From Sinorhizobium americanum (GTDB lineage: Bacteria; Pseudomonadota; Alphaproteobacteria; Rhizobiales; Rhizobiaceae): a stretch of DNA of 64,000 bases. The notes beneath the pieces are model-generated. The model was not told the origin of the DNA and searched no databases. It saw nothing but the letters and a program-made list of their open reading frames with translations. The stretch spans positions 122,703-186,702 of the forward strand of contig NZ_LNQC01000071.1 of the NCBI RefSeq assembly GCF_001651855.1, read 5' to 3'. Shown one piece after another: positions 8,741 through 18,508 of this stretch; position 1 is the first letter of the stretch; each line of letters starts with the position of its first letter. The translations under genes were made by a program, and so were the position numbers.

Positions 8741-10822
8741 GTGAAAAACAGCCCTTCAAATTGCCGGGTTGGCGTCGATATTGGCGGCACGTTTACGGAC
8801 ATCGCCCTCGATCTGGACGGGATTCTTCACTCCACCAAGGTGCTGACCGACTACACGGCGCCCGAGCGGGCGATCTTGAAGGGTGTAAAGGCCGTTGCTG
8901 AAATGGCAGGGATTGCTCTGTCGGAGATCGGCATTCTCATTCACGGCACCACGCTCGCCACAAATGCGCTGATCGAGCGGCGCGGAGCCAAGACGGCACT
9001 GGTGACGACGGAAGGGTTTCGCGATGTGCTGGAAATGCGCACGGAGAACCGCTTCGAGCAATACGATCTGAACATCTCGCTGCCGCCCGCGCTGATTGCC
9101 CGCGCAGATCGTTTCGTCGTGCGCGAGAGGATGAATGCGGCCGGCAAAGTTCTTCTGTCGCTGAACGATGCATCCGTCGCGGCAGTCATCGAGAAGATCT
9201 CGGACGGCGGTTATGAAAGTGTCGCCATTGGCTTCATCCATGCCTATGCCAACGGCGCGCATGAGGTTGCGGTGCGCGACGCAATCCTCAGGCGTCTGCC
9301 GCATGTCTCCGTCTCGATTTCCTCCGAAGTTTCCCCGCAGATGCGCGAGTTCGAGCGCTTCAACACGGTCTGCGCCAATGCCTATGTGAAGCCGGCGATC
9401 AAGTCCTATCTCGACCGGCTCGTGGTGTCGCTGCAGGAGATCGGCGTCGGCTGCCCGGTCTTCATGATCCATTCGGGCGGCGGCATCGTCTCGGTGGAAA
9501 GCGCGTCGGAGTTCCCGGTGCGGTTGGTGGAATCCGGTCCCGCGGGCGGGGCGATCTTCGCGGCAGACATTGCCCGGCGTCATGGTCTCGACACAGTGCT
9601 CTCCTTCGACATGGGCGGCACCACCGCCAAGATCTGCCTGATCGAGAACCAGGTGCCGAAGACGGCCAAAACCTTCGAGGTCGCCCGCACCTACCGCTTC
9701 CGCAAGGGTTCCGGCATGCCGATCTCGATTCCGGTGGTCGAGATGGTCGAGATCGGTGCGGGCGGCGGTTCGATCGCCAGCGTCGACGGCATGCGTCAGA
9801 TCCGTGTCGGACCGCACTCCGCCGCTTCAGAGCCGGGCCCGGCCTGCTACCAGCGCGGCGGCAAGAACCCGACCGTGACGGATGCCGACCTGATCCTCGG
9901 CAAGCTCGATCCGGAGAACTTTGCGGGCGGCGCCATCCCGCTCTCCATCGATGCGAGCCGCAAGGCGATGAGCGACGATATCGGCTCGGTTCTCGCGCTC
10001 GATCCGGAAGCTGCCGCCTACGGCACCTGCGAGATGGTGGACGAGAACATGGCCAATGCCGGCCGCGTCCATACGGTCGAGAACGGCAAGAACATCGCCG
10101 ACTTCACGATGATCACCTTCGGCGGCGCCGGACCGCTGCATGCGGCGCGTCTTTGCGAGAAGATGGGGATTTCCACATTCCTCGTCCCGCCCGGTGCCGG
10201 CGTCGGCTCGGCGATCGGTTTCCTCAAGGCGCCGTTCGGCTACGAATCCGTGCGCAGCGCCGTCTTCAACCTGTCGAACTTCGATCACGCGGCGGCGAAC
10301 CGGCTCCTGGAAGCGATGCTGGCCGAGGCCGGCGGCTTCGTCGACGGCGGCCTCGACGCGGGCGCGCCCATAGTCGAACGCACGCTGTTCATGCGTTACG
10401 CCGGCCAGGGCTGGGACATTCCCGTTCCGCTGCAGTCCGCCCCCTTCGACGGCGACAGCGCCAAGACGATCGCGGCGCTGTTCGAGGCCGAATACGAACG
10501 CTTCTTCGGCCGCGCCATCGAGGGCCTCGAGATCGAGATCGTCAGCTGGTCGGTCAAGGCAAGTTCGCCGCTGCCGCCGGTTGCTCGCGTTGCCGCCGTT
10601 GCCGAAGGCGAGGTGATTGCGCCGACCAAGACGCGCAGGCTGTTTGAGGCGGCTCAAGGGACCTATCTCGAGGCCGGCATTCATGAACGGACGAGCCTGA
10701 AGCCCGGCGACGTCGTCAGAGGTCCGGCCGTCATTGTCGAGCGCGAGACCTCCACGGTCATCACTTCTTCCTTCAAGGCCGTCGTCCAGAACGACGGCTG
10801 CCTCCTCGTCACCCGGCTTTGA
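8741..10822 (+). CDS. hyuA: Hydantoinase/oxoprolinase family protein, subunit A
   Basis: A 693-residue protein of the HyuA/5-oxoprolinase N-terminal family, which performs ATP-dependent ring opening of hydantoins or related cyclic amides, or carboxylation in acetone carboxylase relatives. Visible motifs are GVDIGGTFTDIALD near residue 10, HGTTLATNALIERRGAKTALVTT near 70, and the ATPase-fold motif SFDMGGTTAKI near 290. GTG start preceded by GGGGGAA. It begins a tightly packed plus-strand cluster with hyuB, an aminotransferase, an epimerase-like enzyme, an FAD oxidoreductase and a ThDP enzyme. The exact substrate cannot be read from the sequence. Confidence 0.85.
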   Translation: MKNSPSNCRVGVDIGGTFTDIALDLDGILHSTKVLTDYTAPERAILKGVKAVAEMAGIALSEIGILIHGTTLATNALIERRGAKTALVTTEGFRDVLEMRTENRFEQYDLNISLPPALIARADRFVVRERMNAAGKVLLSLNDASVAAVIEKISDGGYESVAIGFIHAYANGAHEVAVRDAILRRLPHVSVSISSEVSPQMREFERFNTVCANAYVKPAIKSYLDRLVVSLQEIGVGCPVFMIHSGGGIVSVESASEFPVRLVESGPAGGAIFAADIARRHGLDTVLSFDMGGTTAKICLIENQVPKTAKTFEVARTYRFRKGSGMPISIPVVEMVEIGAGGGSIASVDGMRQIRVGPHSAASEPGPACYQRGGKNPTVTDADLILGKLDPENFAGGAIPLSIDASRKAMSDDIGSVLALDPEAAAYGTCEMVDENMANAGRVHTVENGKNIADFTMITFGGAGPLHAARLCEKMGISTFLVPPGAGVGSAIGFLKAPFGYESVRSAVFNLSNFDHAAANRLLEAMLAEAGGFVDGGLDAGAPIVERTLFMRYAGQGWDIPVPLQSAPFDGDSAKTIAALFEAEYERFFGRAIEGLEIEIVSWSVKASSPLPPVARVAAVAEGEVIAPTKTRRLFEAAQGTYLEAGIHERTSLKPGDVVRGPAVIVERETSTVITSSFKAVVQNDGCLLVTRL

Positions 10823-10833
10823 GGATCGAACCC

Positions 10834-12492
10834 ATGAACCAGTCGATGATCGATATCCATATGCAGGTCATGTGGAACCGCCTGATTTCCGTCGTCGAGG
10901 AGCAGGCGCAGACGCTGATCCGCACAGCCTTCTCGACATCCGTCCGAGAGGCAGGCGACCTTTCGGCCGGCGTGTTCGACCTTGAGGGCCACATGCTGGC
11001 GCAGGCCGTCACCGGCACGCCGGGCCACGTCAACGCCATGGCGGAGTCCGTCGCGCACTTCATTCGCGACATCGGCCCGGAAAGCATCTTCGAAGGCGAC
11101 GTCTACATTACCAACGATCCATGGAAGGGCACCGGCCACCTGCACGACATCACCGTCGTCACGCCTTCCTTCCATCACGGCAAGCTGGTCGGCTATTTCG
11201 CCTCGACCGCCCATGTCGTCGATGTCGGCGGGCGTGGCTTCGGGCCGGATGCGCGCGAGGTCTACGAGGAAGGCATCTTCATCCCGATCATGAAGTTCTT
11301 CGAGCGGGGTGAACTCAATCGCACCCTGATCGAGATCGTGCGCAACAATGTGCGCGAAAGCGACAAGGTGGTCGGCGACTTTCACGCGCTCGCCGCCTGC
11401 AACGAGACCGGCCACCGCCGCCTCATCGACATGCTGACGGAGTTCAATCTCGAGGACCTGTCGATGATCGGCGGCTTCATCCTGAAGAACAGCCGAGAAG
11501 CCACGCTCGATCGGTTGAAGGAGCTGCCGCACGGCTCCTGGGAGTACAGCCTCGATCTCGATGGCTACGACGAACCGGTGCACCTTGCCGCCAAACTGAC
11601 GATCGGTCCCGAGGGCGTCCTGGTCGATTTCGACGGCACGTCCGGGATGAGCAAGTTCGGCATCAACGTGCCGCTTGTCTATGCGAAGGCCTATGCCTGC
11701 TACGGCATCAAATGCGTTGTTGCCCCGGAAATCCCGAACAACGCCGCCTCGCTTGCGCCCTTCGACGTCGTTGCGCCGGAAGGCTGCATCCTCAACGCCA
11801 AGCGCCCGGCCCCGGTTGCCGTGCGCCACGTGCTCGGCCATTTCGTGCCGGATCTCGTGCTGGGCGCGCTTCATCAGGCGCTGCCGGGTCAGGTGCCGGC
11901 CGAAGGTGCGAGCGCGCTCTGGAATCTGCATATGAGCGTGCGGCCCATCTCCGATGAGATCGGCGGCAAGGGGGCGGAGATACTGATGTTCAACTCCGGC
12001 GGGTCGGGGGCGCGCGCGTCACTCGACGGGCTGAACGCAACGGCTTTCCCGAGCGGCGTCCACACGATGCCGATCGAGGCGACGGAGAATGTCGGTCCGG
12101 TCACCGTCTGGCGCAAGGAGTTGCGCGAGGGGTCCGGCGGTGCCGGTGCACAGCGCGGCGGCCTCGGCCAGATGATCGAGATCGAGGCGGCAGAGGGCTA
12201 TTCTTTCCGCTTCTCCGCCATGTTCGATCGTCTCGGTCATCCGGCGCGCGGCCGCGACGGGGGCAGGGACGGGGCTGCCGGTTCCGTGACGCTCGACGAT
12301 GGAACGGTGCTGAAGGGCAAGGGCCTGCAATTCGTCCCCAAGGGAAGGCGGCTGGTGCTCGCGCTGCCCGGCGGAGGCGGCTACGGCGATCCGGCCGAGC
12401 GTCCGGCCGAGGCGGTCGCCCATGACGTCAGGCACGGCTACATCACCGAAGACCAGGCGACGCTCTACAGCAAGGCAGGAGAGAAGGCATGA
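10834..12492 (+). CDS. hyuB: Hydantoinase/oxoprolinase family protein, subunit B
   Basis: A 552-residue HyuB-family protein, the partner of HyuA. It shows early HyuB features (MQVMWNRLISVVEEQAQTL, then SVREAGDLSAGVFD) and the family motifs GDVYITNDPW and RHVLGHFVPDLVLGAL. The start chosen is ATG 10834, preceded by GAGGAT; an in-frame TTG at 10819 would overlap hyuA. The gene follows hyuA by 11 bp and overlaps the next start by 4 bp (ATGA), so translation is probably coupled. Confidence 0.85.
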   Translation: MNQSMIDIHMQVMWNRLISVVEEQAQTLIRTAFSTSVREAGDLSAGVFDLEGHMLAQAVTGTPGHVNAMAESVAHFIRDIGPESIFEGDVYITNDPWKGTGHLHDITVVTPSFHHGKLVGYFASTAHVVDVGGRGFGPDAREVYEEGIFIPIMKFFERGELNRTLIEIVRNNVRESDKVVGDFHALAACNETGHRRLIDMLTEFNLEDLSMIGGFILKNSREATLDRLKELPHGSWEYSLDLDGYDEPVHLAAKLTIGPEGVLVDFDGTSGMSKFGINVPLVYAKAYACYGIKCVVAPEIPNNAASLAPFDVVAPEGCILNAKRPAPVAVRHVLGHFVPDLVLGALHQALPGQVPAEGASALWNLHMSVRPISDEIGGKGAEILMFNSGGSGARASLDGLNATAFPSGVHTMPIEATENVGPVTVWRKELREGSGGAGAQRGGLGQMIEIEAAEGYSFRFSAMFDRLGHPARGRDGGRDGAAGSVTLDDGTVLKGKGLQFVPKGRRLVLALPGGGGYGDPAERPAEAVAHDVRHGYITEDQATLYSKAGEKA

Positions 12493-13700
12493 ATGTGATG
12501 ACATTCGAAAGCAGCCGGGCCGCGACCATCAAGTCCTCGCCGTCCATGGCCGTATCTCTTGCCGCTAAGGCGATGCGGGCCAGGGGCGAGCATGTGGTCG
12601 ACCTCTCTCTCGGCGAGCCGGATTTCGACACGCCGGCACATGTCGTCGAGGCGGCGGTCGATGCGATGAAGCGCGGGTTCACCCGCTACACGGCGCCGGA
12701 CGGCCTGCCGGAACTGCGCGAGGCGATCGTCGCCAAGTTCAAGCGCGAGAACGGCCTCGACTATGCCATGGACGAGATCTCGATCGGCAACGGCGCCAAG
12801 CAGATACTCTTCAACGCCTTTCTCGGCACCCTTGAACCGGGCGACGAGGTGATCGTGCCGGCGCCCTACTGGGTGTCCTATACGGATATCGTCATTCTCC
12901 ATGGCGGAACGCCCAAGATCGTCGCTTGCGGCGTCGAGGACGCCTTCAAGATCACCCCGGAACGGCTGGAAGCCGCGATCACGCCCAAGACCCGCTGGTT
13001 CCTGTTCAATTCTCCGTCCAATCCCACGGGCGCGATCTACACCGCGGACGAGCTCAAAGCGCTCGGCGAGGTGCTGGCCCGGCATCCTCACGTTGCGATC
13101 ATGTCGGACGAGATCTACGAGCATATTGTCTGCGGCGATGTGCCCTTCACGTCGTTTGCCAATGCCTGCCCTGAGCTTAAGGACAGGACGCTGAGCATCA
13201 ACGGCGTTTCCAAGGCCTATGCGATGACCGGCTGGCGGCTCGGCTATGCGGCAGGGCCGAAGGGGCTGACGAAGGTCTTGAACAAGCTCCAGTCGCAGAG
13301 CACCACCTGTCCGTCGTCGATCACGCAGGCCGCTGCCGCGGCTGCCCTTAACGGCCCGCAGGATTTCGTTGCCAAGGCGGTCGCGGAATACAAGGCGCGC
13401 GGTGAACTGGTGACGCAAGGCTTCAGCGCAATTCCCGGCCTCGAGGTGCGCGCCCCCGAAGGCGCGTTCTATCTGTTCCCGAAATGCGCCGCCTATATCG
13501 GCAAGACCGCGCCGGATGGGAGAAAGATCGAGAATGACACGGCACTCGCCTCCTACCTGCTGACAGAAGGCAAGATTGCGACGGTTCCGGGTGCTGCTTT
13601 CGGTGTCGAGCCCTATATCCGCCTTTCCTTCGCAACCTCGCGCGAGAACCTCGCCATGGCCATCGAGCGGACCGCCGATGCGCTGGCCAAACTCCGCTAA
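12489..13700 (+). CDS. Class I PLP aminotransferase (aspartate-aminotransferase-like)
   Basis: A 403-residue fold-type I aminotransferase. Visible are FNSPSNPTGAIY (binding loop with the conserved NPTG), MSDEIYEHI (Asp/Tyr contacting PLP) and the Schiff-base Lys242 in NGVSKAYAMTGWRLGYAAG. A C-terminal substrate Arg probably lies in RLSFATS. Subgroup I-beta aspartate/prephenate aminotransferases have this length. It overlaps hyuB by 4 bp. In this context it likely transaminates the amino acid, or a derivative, released by ring opening. Confidence 0.88.
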   Translation: MNVMTFESSRAATIKSSPSMAVSLAAKAMRARGEHVVDLSLGEPDFDTPAHVVEAAVDAMKRGFTRYTAPDGLPELREAIVAKFKRENGLDYAMDEISIGNGAKQILFNAFLGTLEPGDEVIVPAPYWVSYTDIVILHGGTPKIVACGVEDAFKITPERLEAAITPKTRWFLFNSPSNPTGAIYTADELKALGEVLARHPHVAIMSDEIYEHIVCGDVPFTSFANACPELKDRTLSINGVSKAYAMTGWRLGYAAGPKGLTKVLNKLQSQSTTCPSSITQAAAAAALNGPQDFVAKAVAEYKARGELVTQGFSAIPGLEVRAPEGAFYLFPKCAAYIGKTAPDGRKIENDTALASYLLTEGKIATVPGAAFGVEPYIRLSFATSRENLAMAIERTADALAKLR

Positions 13701-13715
13701 TCAGGATCAAATCTC

Positions 13716-14528
13716 GTGACCGATTATCAGCGCACGCTTCTCACCGGCGCCGCCGGCGCTCTTGGAACGCAGCTTCGCAAATCCGGTACCAGGCTTGGCA
13801 AGATCGTTCGGCTCTCGGCCCGACAGGCCTGCCAGAACCTGGAACCGCATGAAGAGGACTTTCCCGCCGACCTGTCGGACTTCGACGCCGTTTCCAACGC
13901 GGTGGAAGGCTGCGACGCCATCGTCCATATGGGCGGACAGGGGCTCGAGGCGCCGTGGAAGACCATCCTCGACGCCAATATCGTCGGCAGCTACAACATT
14001 TACGAGGCGGCCCGCCAGCATGGCGTCAAGCGCATCGTCTATGCGAGCTCCGTTCATGCCATCGGCTTCTACGAGCGCACCGAGACGATCGACGGCAACG
14101 TGCCGACCCGGCCCGACAGTCTCTACGGCGTGTCGAAGACCTTCGTCGAGAACCTCGCCCGCTATTATTTCGACAAATTCGGTATCGAAACGGTGAGCCT
14201 GCGCATCGGCTCGTCCTTTCCGGAGCCGACCGACCGCCGGCACCTGATCACCTGGCTATCCTACCGCGATTGCCGCCAGCTCGTTGAAAAGAGCCTGTCG
14301 GCCGAACGCGTCGGCTTCATGATCGCCTATGGCATGTCCAACAACAGCCGCGCCTTTTGGGACAACCGCACCGCCGCTTCTCTCGGCTACAAGCCGGAGG
14401 ACAGTGCTGATGACTATGCGGAGAAGGTCTTCGCCAAGACCAAGCAAGGTGATCCGAACGATCCGGCCGTACGCTTCCAGGGCGGCAGTTTCTGCGCGGC
14501 CGGCCACTTCGAAGACGAGAACAAGTGA
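13716..14528 (+). CDS. NAD-dependent epimerase/dehydratase, uronate-dehydrogenase-like
   Basis: A 270-residue extended SDR. It has the nucleotide motif TGAAGALG near residue 10, the active-site triad element YGVSK (about 129-133) and the C-terminal DPNDPAVRFQGGSF seen in Agrobacterium-type uronate dehydrogenases. Overall similarity to Udh is strong, but the neighbours are not uronate genes, so the substrate may be different. GTG start with AGGAT upstream. Its stop overlaps the next start (TGATG). Confidence 0.8.
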   Translation: MTDYQRTLLTGAAGALGTQLRKSGTRLGKIVRLSARQACQNLEPHEEDFPADLSDFDAVSNAVEGCDAIVHMGGQGLEAPWKTILDANIVGSYNIYEAARQHGVKRIVYASSVHAIGFYERTETIDGNVPTRPDSLYGVSKTFVENLARYYFDKFGIETVSLRIGSSFPEPTDRRHLITWLSYRDCRQLVEKSLSAERVGFMIAYGMSNNSRAFWDNRTAASLGYKPEDSADDYAEKVFAKTKQGDPNDPAVRFQGGSFCAAGHFEDENK

Positions 14529-15721
14529 TGCAGGCTTCCAGGACCTCCTATGACGTCGTCATCGTCGGGGGTGCCGTCGTCGGCAGTTCGACCGCCTATT
14601 TTCTGGCGACCAATCCGGACTTCACCGGTTCCGTCCTGGTGATCGAAAAGGATTGGACCTATCAACGATGCGCGACGGCGCTCTCGTCCAGTTCGATCCG
14701 GCATCAGTTCTCGAATGCCATCAACGTCAAGGTCTCCCAGTTCGGCACAGAATTCATCCGCAATTTTAAGGAAAACGTCGCCGTCGACGAGGATACGCCG
14801 GAGATCGGCTTTCACGAGAACGGCTATCTCTTCCTCGCGGGCGACGAGCGCGGCGCCGAGGTTCTGCGCCGCAATCATGAAACGCAGGTCGCCTGTGGAG
14901 CGGACGTGTCGCTGCTTGATCCGGAGAAGCTGGCCAAACGCTTCCCCTGGCTGAACGTCGATGGGTTGACGCTGGGCAGCACGGGCGAGCGCGGCGAAGG
15001 CTGGTTCGACAGCGTTGGCCTGATGCAGGGTTTCCGCAAGAAGGCCCGTTCGCTCGGCGTCGAATACATCGAAGACGAGCTCGTCGCGGTCAACCGCCGG
15101 GGCGACCAAGTCGTCTCCGTGACGACAAAGGGCGGCCAGACGATCGGCTGCGGGACGATGGTCAACACCTCCGGCACCAATGGCAGACACGTCGCCCGCA
15201 TGGCCGGTCTCGACATTCCCGTCGAGCCGCGCCGGCGCTCGCTCTTCGTCGTCGATTGCCGCACGCCGCTCGAAGGCAGGGTGGGGCTCACCATTGACCC
15301 CACCGGGGTCTTCTTCCGCCCGGAAGGCAAGTTCTATCTGATGGGGACCTATCCCAAGCACGACCCGGAAGTGGATCCGAACGATTTCGAGGTGATGCAT
15401 GAGGAGTTCGAGGAGGAGATCTGGCCGACGCTGGCAAACCGCGTGCCCGCCTTCGAGGCGATCAAGGTCGTCAATAGCTGGGCCGGTCATTATGATTACT
15501 GCACGCTCGACCACAACGTGATCCTCGGTCCGCATACCGAGGTAAAGAACTTCCTTTTCGCCAACGGCTTTTCCGGCCACGGGCTGCAGCAGTCGCCGGC
15601 GATGGGGCGCGGCCTTTCGGAACTGATCACCTATGGCGGCTTCCGGACGGTGGATCTTTCGCCCTTCGGCTATGAGCGCGTGGCGGCGAACCGTCCGTTC
15701 CTCGAAGACGCCGTCATCTGA
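14528..15721 (+). CDS. FAD-dependent oxidoreductase (DAO family)
   Basis: A 397-residue protein of the D-amino-acid/sarcosine oxidase-like (DAO) superfamily. The Rossmann motif VVIVGGAVVGSSTAYFL lies at the N-terminus and the C-terminal FAD motif around NGFSGHGLQQSPAMGRGLSEL. Such enzymes oxidise the C-N bond of N-alkylated or free amino acids. The TGATG overlap with the previous gene supports ATG 14528. Neighbouring aminotransferase and hydantoinase genes make an amino-acid-like substrate plausible. Confidence 0.85.
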   Translation: MQASRTSYDVVIVGGAVVGSSTAYFLATNPDFTGSVLVIEKDWTYQRCATALSSSSIRHQFSNAINVKVSQFGTEFIRNFKENVAVDEDTPEIGFHENGYLFLAGDERGAEVLRRNHETQVACGADVSLLDPEKLAKRFPWLNVDGLTLGSTGERGEGWFDSVGLMQGFRKKARSLGVEYIEDELVAVNRRGDQVVSVTTKGGQTIGCGTMVNTSGTNGRHVARMAGLDIPVEPRRRSLFVVDCRTPLEGRVGLTIDPTGVFFRPEGKFYLMGTYPKHDPEVDPNDFEVMHEEFEEEIWPTLANRVPAFEAIKVVNSWAGHYDYCTLDHNVILGPHTEVKNFLFANGFSGHGLQQSPAMGRGLSELITYGGFRTVDLSPFGYERVAANRPFLEDAVI

Positions 15722-15740
15722 CCGAAAGGCAGGAAACTTC

Positions 15741-17426
15741 ATGAAAAACGAAATCAAGACGCGCAGCGGCGGCCAGGTGCTGGTCGACGCGCTGCGGATC
15801 CATGGCGTCGAACGTGCGTTCGGCGTGCCGGGCGAAAGCTATCTCGCGGTGCTCGACGCCTTCCACGATGCGGAAGACGCGATCGAATTCGTCATCTGCC
15901 GGCAGGAAGGTGGGGCGGCCTATATGGCGGAAGCCTATGGCAAGCTGACAGGCAAGCCGGGCATCTGCTTCGTCACCCGCGGGCCGGGCGCCACCAATGC
16001 CTCGGTCGGCGTGCACACCGCCTTCCAGGATTCGACGCCGATGATCCTGTTCATCGGCCAGGTGGCGCGCGACCAGATGGAGCGCGAGGCCTTTCAGGAG
16101 ATCGACTATCGCCGCATGTTTGGCCAGATGGCGAAATGGGTCGTGGAAATCGAGGATGCGGCTCGTATCCCTGAACTCGTCAGCCAGGCCTTCCATCGCG
16201 CCGTCAACGGCCGGCCGGGCCCGGTCGTCATTGCTCTACCGGAAGACATGCTGACCGACGAGGTGGCGGTTGCCGATACGCCGCCCAACAAGCGGGTGGA
16301 AATGTATGCGGGCGAGCCGCAGCTCAACGAGCTCATCAGCCTGCTTGCGGAAGCGAAGCGCCCGATCGTCGTCGCCGGTGGTGGCGGCTGGACGCAGCAG
16401 GCGGTCGCGGACCTGAAGGCGTTTTCCGAAAATTTTGATCTCCCCGTTGCAGCCTCCTTCCGGTGCCAGGACCTCTTCGACAACAGGCATCCGAACTATG
16501 CCGGCGACCTTGGCCTGGCCGCGGGCCCGAAGCTGATCCAGCACATCAAGGACTGTGATCTCTTGATCTCCATCGGCGCGCGTCTCGGCGAAATGACGAC
16601 CGGTGCCTATACGCTCATCGACATTCCGGTTCCGAAGCAGATGCTGGTCCACATCCATCCGGGCGCCGAGGAGCTCGGTCGCGTTTACCATGCGACCCTG
16701 CCGATCAATGCCAGCGTCGCGGGCTTCCTGTCGCAGGCGGCGAAGCTGAGACCTGCCGCTTCGCCCGCCTGGACGCAATGGACACGTTGCGCGCATGCCG
16801 ACTACCTCGCCAATCTCGAGCACCCGCAAATCCCCGGTCCGGTGCAGATGGGCGACGTCATGGAATGGCTGCGCGGCCATCTACCGGCCGACGCGATCCT
16901 GACGACCGGCGCCGGCAACTATTCCGCCTGGGCGCATCGTTTCTATCAGTATCGGACGTTCCGCACCCAGCTCGGCCCGACCAACGGCTCGATGGGCTAT
17001 GGCGTGCCGGCGGCGATCGCCGCCAAGATCACGGCGCCGGACCGGACCGTGGTGGCCCTCGCCGGTGACGGCTGCTTTCTGATGAACGGCCAGGAACTGG
17101 CGACCGCCATGCAGTATGATGCCCGCGTCATCTTCCTGGTCATCAACAACGGCATGTACGGCACGATCCGCATGCATCAAGAGCGCAATTACCCCGGACG
17201 CGTCTCCGGCACGCGCCTGACGAACCCGGATTTCGCCGCACTCGCCCGCTCCTACGGGTTGCATGGCGAAACGGTGGAGAGGACCGAGGAGTTCGCACCG
17301 GCCTTCCAGCGCTGCGAAGCCGCCGGTAAGCCGGCGCTGATCGAAATCCGCGTTGATCCGGAAGCGTTGACCCCGAAGATGAGCCTGACGCAGATCCGTG
17401 AACAGGCGATCGCGCAGGGAAGATAA
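15741..17426 (+). CDS. ThDP-dependent enzyme (acetolactate-synthase/decarboxylase family)
   Basis: A 561-residue three-domain ThDP enzyme. Catalytic Glu56 lies in CRQEGGAAYMAEAYGKLTGK. The middle domain contains RPIVVAGGGG. The cofactor motif begins at GDG (about 442-444) and ends at INN, about 30 residues later. Acetolactate synthases, benzoylformate decarboxylases and sulfoacetaldehyde acetyltransferases share this plan; I cannot assign one. Start ATG 15741 is preceded by AGGAAA. It is the last gene of the hyuAB cluster, so it probably handles a 2-oxo acid made by the aminotransferase or oxidase. Confidence 0.83.
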   Translation: MKNEIKTRSGGQVLVDALRIHGVERAFGVPGESYLAVLDAFHDAEDAIEFVICRQEGGAAYMAEAYGKLTGKPGICFVTRGPGATNASVGVHTAFQDSTPMILFIGQVARDQMEREAFQEIDYRRMFGQMAKWVVEIEDAARIPELVSQAFHRAVNGRPGPVVIALPEDMLTDEVAVADTPPNKRVEMYAGEPQLNELISLLAEAKRPIVVAGGGGWTQQAVADLKAFSENFDLPVAASFRCQDLFDNRHPNYAGDLGLAAGPKLIQHIKDCDLLISIGARLGEMTTGAYTLIDIPVPKQMLVHIHPGAEELGRVYHATLPINASVAGFLSQAAKLRPAASPAWTQWTRCAHADYLANLEHPQIPGPVQMGDVMEWLRGHLPADAILTTGAGNYSAWAHRFYQYRTFRTQLGPTNGSMGYGVPAAIAAKITAPDRTVVALAGDGCFLMNGQELATAMQYDARVIFLVINNGMYGTIRMHQERNYPGRVSGTRLTNPDFAALARSYGLHGETVERTEEFAPAFQRCEAAGKPALIEIRVDPEALTPKMSLTQIREQAIAQGR

Positions 17427-17564
17427 CAAGATACCGTTGCCGCCGGGCGGATGGGCAACGGGGGCATCCACCAGCGCGGCGTGGCAGGCGATTGCCGTCT
17501 GCGGCAGTGTTGACCAGTTGCCGTGAGTTGCTCGCAGCTGCGCGACGAGAGCTTTGGAACTGGA

Positions 17565-18296
17565 TCAGTTCGCCATCGCCACAGTTTCGGGCTCATCCAG
17601 CATTAGCCGGTACCTGTTGAGGCTCTCCTCGAGATGGACGGCGAGCGCCTGCTTTGCGGCTTTCACGTCGCCCTGCGTAATCGCTGCGAGAATGGCAGCA
17701 TGTTCCTTGTTGATTTTCTTCAAATAGCCACTGTAGGCGCGCGACGACTGGCGATGTTTCAGCACCAATTCGAAGTTGATGCTTTCCATCACGGCTTCGA
17801 GGAAGCTCGGAAAATGCGGATTGCGCGTGGCGCGGGCGATAGCCAAATGAAAGTCGAAATCCGCGCGCGCTTCGACTTCCACATCGTCCGTTTCAAGAGT
17901 TTCCAATTTATCAAAGGCGCGGGCAATCTCCGCGAGAGCTTCCGGGGTGCGTCTGGCTGCCGCCAGAGCGACGGATTGCAACTCGACGCCAAGCCGCAAT
18001 TCGAGGATCTGCATGGCCGAGCGAATGTCCTCGACGCGGCTGATTTCATAGTTGAGCGTCTTGGCGTCCTTGTCGGTTACATAAACGCCGGCGCCTTGCC
18101 GGGCGGTTACGCGTCCTGCCACCTTCAGAGAAGTCAAGGCCTCGCGAATGACGGTTCGGGAAACACCGAATTCCTCACATAGCTGGGCGCTGGAGGGAAT
18201 TTTCGCGCCGGGAGCATAGAGCCCGGAGTCGATGCGCTCAGTGAGCTTTGTAACGACGATTTCCGCCAAATTGCCGCGTTGCGTGATAATCGACAC
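17565..18296 (-). CDS. GntR/FadR-type transcriptional regulator (FCD domain)
   Basis: A 243-residue regulator. The N-terminal GntR winged helix contains IPSSAQLCEEFGVSRTVIREALTSL, followed by RQGAGVYV. A C-terminal all-helical FCD ligand domain carries FHLAIARATRNPHF and HAAILAAITQGD. The start chosen is GTG 18296 with GGAG seven bases upstream; longer in-frame starts would run through the candidate operator. It lies between the hydantoinase cluster and two SDR genes and probably regulates both. Confidence 0.85.
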   Translation of the reverse strand: MSIITQRGNLAEIVVTKLTERIDSGLYAPGAKIPSSAQLCEEFGVSRTVIREALTSLKVAGRVTARQGAGVYVTDKDAKTLNYEISRVEDIRSAMQILELRLGVELQSVALAAARRTPEALAEIARAFDKLETLETDDVEVEARADFDFHLAIARATRNPHFPSFLEAVMESINFELVLKHRQSSRAYSGYLKKINKEHAAILAAITQGDVKAAKQALAVHLEESLNRYRLMLDEPETVAMAN

Positions 18297-18323
18297 CTGA
18301 TCGCTCCGACTGAGAACCCAAAT

Positions 18324-18345
18324 GGCACATATCACATATCGTGCC
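18324..18345. promoter_or_regulatory. Candidate operator dyad before the GntR gene
   Basis: GGCAC (18324-18328) and GTGCC (18341-18345) flank an AT-rich centre with two near-copies of CATATC. The dyad is imperfect inside. It lies between the GntR start and the divergent SDR gene, a usual place for autoregulation. Low certainty. Confidence 0.3.
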
Positions 18346-18465
18346 ACCAAACCTGCGAAATTACGCGTGTTCTATGCATCAATTGCCCGCAACGGATGAG
18401 AAATCCTCAACTTGGATGGATGGTCATGGGACGACAAAATCCGCTTGATCTCATGCCTTCTTAGC

Positions 18466-18481
18466 ATATAAGTGATAACAT
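18466..18481. promoter_or_regulatory. Half-site shared with the hyuA operator
   Basis: ATAAGTG (18468-18474), followed by ATAAC, repeats one arm of the perfect inverted repeat at 8652-8668. It lies 35 bp upstream of the SDR start at 18509. A common regulator of both units is inferred. Confidence 0.35.
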
Positions 18482-18508
18482 ACAATCGCGCAACTTGGGA
18501 GACTCGTC

